Below the pieces are notes generated by a model, which searched no databases, was not told where the DNA came from, and saw only the letters and a program-made list of their open reading frames with translations. A stretch of DNA of 10,295 nucleotides, taken from an uncultured Odoribacter sp. (GTDB lineage Bacteria > Bacteroidota > Bacteroidia > Bacteroidales > Marinifilaceae). How positions within the stretch are numbered: the stretch's first letter is position 1; every line of letters starts with the position of its first letter. Shown one piece after another: positions 6,893 to 10,295 of the stretch. The position numbers and the translations under genes were made by a program. The stretch is from contig CAMRAP010000045.1 of the NCBI GenBank assembly GCA_947039985.1, positions 1 to 10,295 on the forward strand. Reading direction: 5' to 3'.

Positions 6893-8173
6893 ATGAAAAG
6901 AGACACTGTAATATTCGACCTAATAGCAAAGGAAGGTCAACGCCAACAAGAAGGAATTGAATTGATCGCTTCTGAAAACTTTGTTAGCGAAGAGGTAATG
7001 GAAGCAATGGGATCTTGCCTAACCAATAAATATGCAGAAGGATACCCTGGTGCACGTTATTATGGAGGATGCCAAATAGTAGACCAAACAGAGCAATTAG
7101 CCATAGATAGAGCATGTGAACTTTTTGGAGCTGAATATGCCAACGTACAACCACACTCAGGAGCACAAGCAAATGCAGCTGTATTCTTTGCCTGTATGAA
7201 ACCAGGAGATACTTATTTAGGACTTGATCTTTCGCATGGTGGACACTTATCACATGGTTCTCCTGTAAATTTATCCGGAATAAATTATAATCCAATCGCT
7301 TATCATGTGAAAGAAGACACTGGAATGGTTGATTATGACGAAATGGAAAGCCTAGCATTGAAACACAATCCAAAGATGATTATTTCAGGAGCATCTGCTT
7401 ATTCTCGTGATTGGGATTATAAACGCATGCGTGAGATAGCAGATAAGGTTGGGGCTTTATTAATGTGTGATATGGCACATCCAGCAGGATTAATTGCAGC
7501 AGGATTATTAAATAATCCATTTGAATATTGTCACATCGTAACCACTACCACACACAAAACACTACGTGGACCACGTGGGGGTATGATTTTACTGCCTAAA
7601 GATTTTCAAAATCCATGGGGACAGAAAACGCCTAAAGGAGAAATTAAAATGATGTCGCAGGTAATTAATTTTTCTGTATTTCCAGGACAACAAGGAGGTC
7701 CATTAGAACACGTTATCGCATCTAAAGCCATTGCTTTTGGAGAAGCACTTTCTGATTCCTATAAAGAGTATGCGGTACAAATGCAAAAGAATGCAAAAGT
7801 TATGGCAAAGGCATTTATAGACAAAGGATACAAGGTCGTTTCAGGAGGTACTGACAACCACAGCATGCTAGTTGATTTACGTACAAAATTCCCAGAATTG
7901 ACCGGAAAGAAGGCAGAAAACACCTTGGTTAAAGCAGATATTACCATCAATAAAAACATGGTTCCATTTGATAGTCGCTCGCCTTTCCAAACCTCTGGCA
8001 TTCGGGTTGGAACTCCAGCAATTACCACTCGTGGATTGAAAGAGGAAGAGATGGAGCTTATTGTGGATATGATTGATCGAGTATTATCCAATCCAGATGA
8101 TGAAAACAACCTAACCAAAGTGAAACAAGAAGTAAATAAGATGATGCATAATCGTCCTATATTTGCTTGGTAA
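6893..8173 (+). CDS. glyA: Serine hydroxymethyltransferase
   Basis: This 426-residue protein is full length for bacterial SHMT. It is a PLP enzyme that interconverts serine and glycine while charging tetrahydrofolate with a one-carbon unit, the main source of 5,10-methylene-THF for purines, thymidylate and methionine. Visible signatures include IELIASENF (22-30), NKYAEGYPGARYYGG (45-59), QPHSGAQAN (86-94), Asp193 and His196 in CDMAHPAGL (PLP ring contacts), the Schiff-base Lys222 in TTTTHKTLRGPRGG, FPGQQGGP (263-270) and the carboxylate-binding Arg371 in SGIRVGTPA. It is monocistronic by appearance, with a consensus promoter about 20 bases upstream and a strong terminator about 70 bases after the stop. 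No glycine riboswitch or other structured leader fits into the short 5' region. Confidence 0.98.
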   Translation: MKRDTVIFDLIAKEGQRQQEGIELIASENFVSEEVMEAMGSCLTNKYAEGYPGARYYGGCQIVDQTEQLAIDRACELFGAEYANVQPHSGAQANAAVFFACMKPGDTYLGLDLSHGGHLSHGSPVNLSGINYNPIAYHVKEDTGMVDYDEMESLALKHNPKMIISGASAYSRDWDYKRMREIADKVGALLMCDMAHPAGLIAAGLLNNPFEYCHIVTTTTHKTLRGPRGGMILLPKDFQNPWGQKTPKGEIKMMSQVINFSVFPGQQGGPLEHVIASKAIAFGEALSDSYKEYAVQMQKNAKVMAKAFIDKGYKVVSGGTDNHSMLVDLRTKFPELTGKKAENTLVKADITINKNMVPFDSRSPFQTSGIRVGTPAITTRGLKEEEMELIVDMIDRVLSNPDDENNLTKVKQEVNKMMHNRPIFAW

Positions 8174-8241
8174 ACTTTGAAGCAATACTTCTATAAGCAC
8201 ACTTGAATGTTTGCTCCAATTTTATATCTAATATAAGATAA

Positions 8242-8281
8242 AATCCGTTTGAATCTAAGCATTCAAACGGATTCCTTTTTT
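8242..8281 (+). terminator. Intrinsic terminator after glyA
   Basis: A perfect 13-bp stem (8242-8254 pairing with 8261-8273, core CCGTTTGAAT/ATTCAAACGG) with a 6-base loop is followed by CC and then six T. It separates glyA from the next transcription unit on the same strand. A smaller AT-only hairpin, TTATAT/ATATAA, lies just before it at 8222-8236. Confidence 0.9.
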
Positions 8282-8300
8282 ATCATTCTGCTTTTTTATA

Positions 8301-8330
8301 CTGATAAAAACATTTTTTTTATTACTTTTG
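8301..8330 (+). promoter_or_regulatory. Promoter of the lipoprotein-DUF6057 unit
   Basis: TACTTTTG (8323-8330) matches the -7 consensus TAnnTTTG. CTG (8301-8303) sits 19 bases upstream as an imperfect -33 element. The predicted start of transcription lies at about 8335-8338, after the possible TTG start codon at 8328, which argues for translation beginning at one of the ATGs at 8352 or 8358. Confidence 0.6.
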
Positions 8331-8357
8331 ACCTACTTATTAAAATTGCTTATGATC

Positions 8358-9800
8358 ATGAAAATTATAGCTGGATTCTTGCTACTTCTATGCATCTACG
8401 GATGTAATAGTAGACCCAAAAATGTGACTGAATGTCTTCAAGCACCTAATATTTTCCCAAATTATCAAGAGGTTACAATTCCAGTAAATATCGCCCCTCT
8501 AAACTTCAAAGTCATTGATGCCGAAAAGGTAGAAGTAGAATTCCGTAAAGGAGAGGATCTACTATTAAGCTGTCGAGGCAAGGGTAAAATAGATATCCCT
8601 TTAAAGAAGTGGAGAACATTATTGGAAAATAACAAAGGAAATACATTAGAAGTAAAAGTATTTGCCTCCACAAATGGAGAATGGAAAGGATATAAACCTT
8701 TCCCGATGACAGTGGCTGTCGATTCTATCGATCCTTATTTGGCTTATCGCCTAATTGAGCCAGGATATGAATTGGGTAAAAGGATGGGTTTGTTTCAGAG
8801 AGATTTAAGTTCTTTTCAAGAAAAAGCATTTGTAGATCCTAAATTGACGGAAGGAAGCTGTGTCAATTGTCATGCTTTTTGTAATTATTCGCCTAAACAT
8901 TTTATGTTTCATTCAAGGTGGGCTAATTCTGGCACTATCATCGTAGAGCCTAATCACATACGAAAAGTAAATACCAAAACGAATGCAGTCATTAGCCCTG
9001 GAGCATATCGCATGTGGCACCCTTCTGGAAAATATATTGCTTTTTCAAACAATCAAACGCATCAAGCATTTCATGCTTTTTCCGAAAAGAAAATTGAAGT
9101 CTATGATCTCGCTTCTGGATTGATGATTTATGATGTAAAAAAGAATAAGGTCATAACAGATCATCGTTTTACCCAAAAAAATAGCTGGAAAACATTACCT
9201 GCATGGTCGCCTGATGGGAAATTTCTCTACTTCTGTGAGGCCAAGCCTCAAAATATGCCTATAGAATATAAGCAATTGAAATACCAACTTTACAGAGTGG
9301 CTTTTGACGAAAAAAATGGGGAATTACTCGATTCTATAGAAAAGATTGAAACATTAGCAGACAGCTTAAAAAGTATTGTCTTTCCAACCATATCTCCAGA
9401 TGGAAAATCTCTACTTTATACAGTCGCTGAAAGTGGCACATTCCCTATTTGGCATAAAGATTCCGATTTAGGAATGATTGATTTAAGTACAGGCCGTTCT
9501 GTTGATTTGAGTAAAGCAAATAGCCATTTCCCAGATAGTTACCATGCCTGGTCATCCAATGGAAGATGGATCGCTTTTACTAGCAGACGATTAGATAATT
9601 TGTATACACATGTTTATTTTGCCTATTTTGATAAAGAGGGTCACGTACATAAACCTTTTCTTCTACCACAGGAAGATCCGAATTATTATACCTATCTATT
9701 AAAATCATATAATATACCTGAGTTTATAAAAGGAGCAATAGAAACATCTCCCTATCAACTTGAAAAAGCCATGAAAGGGAAAGTAAAAAATGCCATTTAA
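8358..9800 (+). CDS. CxxCH-containing TolB/WD40-like propeller lipoprotein
   Basis: From ATG 8358 this is a 480-residue protein. It opens with a lipoprotein signal (MKIIAGFLLLLCIYGC, lipidated Cys16), so it is exported and membrane anchored. An N-terminal beta-rich region (about 20-125) precedes a single CVNCH motif (168-172) in EGSCVNCHAF, which has the form of a c-type heme attachment site; Cys175 follows closely. The rest is a PD40/TolB-type beta propeller with repeats centred on WHPSGKYIAFS (220-230), AWSPDGKFLYF (282-292), TISPDGKSLLYT (344-355) and AWSSNGRWIAFTS (397-409). Such CxxCH-propeller proteins recur in Bacteroidetes and are annotated only as TolB-family; no reaction is known to me. 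The frame stays open back to a TTG at 8328, but that codon overlaps the -7 box and would spoil the signal peptide. ATG 8352 (two residues longer) is equally possible. A DUF6057-like gene follows after 16 bases, so the two are probably an operon. Confidence 0.85.
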   Translation: MKIIAGFLLLLCIYGCNSRPKNVTECLQAPNIFPNYQEVTIPVNIAPLNFKVIDAEKVEVEFRKGEDLLLSCRGKGKIDIPLKKWRTLLENNKGNTLEVKVFASTNGEWKGYKPFPMTVAVDSIDPYLAYRLIEPGYELGKRMGLFQRDLSSFQEKAFVDPKLTEGSCVNCHAFCNYSPKHFMFHSRWANSGTIIVEPNHIRKVNTKTNAVISPGAYRMWHPSGKYIAFSNNQTHQAFHAFSEKKIEVYDLASGLMIYDVKKNKVITDHRFTQKNSWKTLPAWSPDGKFLYFCEAKPQNMPIEYKQLKYQLYRVAFDEKNGELLDSIEKIETLADSLKSIVFPTISPDGKSLLYTVAESGTFPIWHKDSDLGMIDLSTGRSVDLSKANSHFPDSYHAWSSNGRWIAFTSRRLDNLYTHVYFAYFDKEGHVHKPFLLPQEDPNYYTYLLKSYNIPEFIKGAIETSPYQLEKAMKGKVKNAI

Positions 9801-9816
9801 TTAAATTTGTTGTATC

Positions 9817-10295
9817 ATGAAAAAAGAAAATATCATTTGGCTACTATTCCCTATTATCTGGGTATTTTGGTCGTTTTTTATGCCAGGACATATCAGCTAT
9901 CAAGAAGAAACCAATTTTTTCCAATGCGGTAGCATATACTGGGAAAACTTTGCATTAAAACCTGGAGGCTGGTCTGAATACCTAGGACATTTTCTATTGC
10001 CATTTTACCAGTGGACTTGGCTGGGTGCTTTGATTCAAACTTTATTACTAGCTGGAGTTTTTGCTCTTACAAGAGGTATTCTTCGTAAACTAGGCATTTT
10101 TTCAAACATATTATTATTTAGTTCGCTACCTTTTTTATTGATTTTTTCATTACAAATGGAGCTCCAAGTCATATTAGGAGAGGTGCTGAAAATGTTTTTT
10201 CTCTTCTTCTTTATCTGGGGATATTTGCATCTACCCCATTCATTGGTACGCTACTCATGCTTTACTTTAATATCTCCCCTTGTGTTTATCATTTT
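9817..10295 (+). CDS. DUF6057-like polytopic membrane protein, 5' part
   Basis: The reading frame opens with ATG at 9817, 16 bases after the lipoprotein stop, and stays open to the window edge (159 complete codons). The visible part has a membrane helix at about 6-22 (IIWLLFPIIWVFWSFF), a polar segment containing SYQEETNFFQCGSIYWE and KPGGWSEYLGHFLLPFYQW, and then hydrophobic helices at about 67-85, 93-112, 120-137 and 144 onward. The pattern (a helix, an aromatic extracytoplasmic segment with PGGxxEYL-x-FL, then many helices) is what I recall of the Bacteroidales DUF6057 family, full-length members of which are large inner-membrane proteins of unknown function. The tight spacing suggests translation together with the CxxCH lipoprotein and perhaps a shared task in the envelope. 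Confidence 0.8.
   Translation, partial: MKKENIIWLLFPIIWVFWSFFMPGHISYQEETNFFQCGSIYWENFALKPGGWSEYLGHFLLPFYQWTWLGALIQTLLLAGVFALTRGILRKLGIFSNILLFSSLPFLLIFSLQMELQVILGEVLKMFFLFFFIWGYLHLPHSLVRYSCFTLISPLVFII

Noticed and set aside
6984..7373. A 129-codon minus-strand open frame within glyA
   Set aside because: It is antisense to a certain gene, with a low-complexity Leu/His-rich product and no promoter. It is a shadow of glyA codon use.

Overview
The window comes from an AT-rich genome that is very probably a member of the order Bacteroidales (Bacteroides, Parabacteroides, Dysgonomonas or a relative). Three signs point there. Start codons lack Shine-Dalgarno sequences. Upstream regions repeatedly carry the Bacteroidetes-type promoter (TTTG or TTG, 19-21 bases, then TAnnTTTG). 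The gene families also fit: M20C dipeptidase, DHH phosphoesterase, a CxxCH/TolB-like lipoprotein and a DUF6057-like membrane protein.

Left part, minus strand (1-3112): an apparent operon reads marR-type regulator, then aminoacyl-histidine dipeptidase (pepD), then the first 30 codons of a gene that may encode a GAF-type free methionine sulfoxide reductase. The marR gene has a near-perfect promoter flanked by inverted and direct repeats that could be its own operator. Upstream of it lies a separately promoted DHH/DHHA1 phosphoesterase of the NrnA type.

Middle (3113-6720): the gap after the phosphoesterase promoter holds the decayed last ~45 codons of a sialate O-acetylesterase, broken by an in-frame stop and cut off where a 922-residue cytoplasmic multi-PAS/GAF histidine kinase now ends. 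The kinase has no response regulator beside it. Next comes a small four-helix membrane protein of unknown function.

Right part, plus strand (6893-10295): glyA (serine hydroxymethyltransferase) is divergent from the small membrane protein. Each has its own promoter, and a perfect 14-bp palindrome lies almost exactly midway between the two. glyA ends at a strong intrinsic terminator. A new transcription unit then starts with a lipoprotein that carries a CxxCH motif and a TolB/WD40-like propeller, followed 16 bases later by a DUF6057-like polytopic membrane protein that runs off the window.

Most genes are housekeeping or common Bacteroidales genes. No CRISPR array, tRNA, rRNA or insertion sequence was seen. 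The points most worth a second look are the acetylesterase relic, the symmetric palindrome between glyA and its divergent neighbour, the repeats around the marR promoter, and the CxxCH-propeller/DUF6057 pair.
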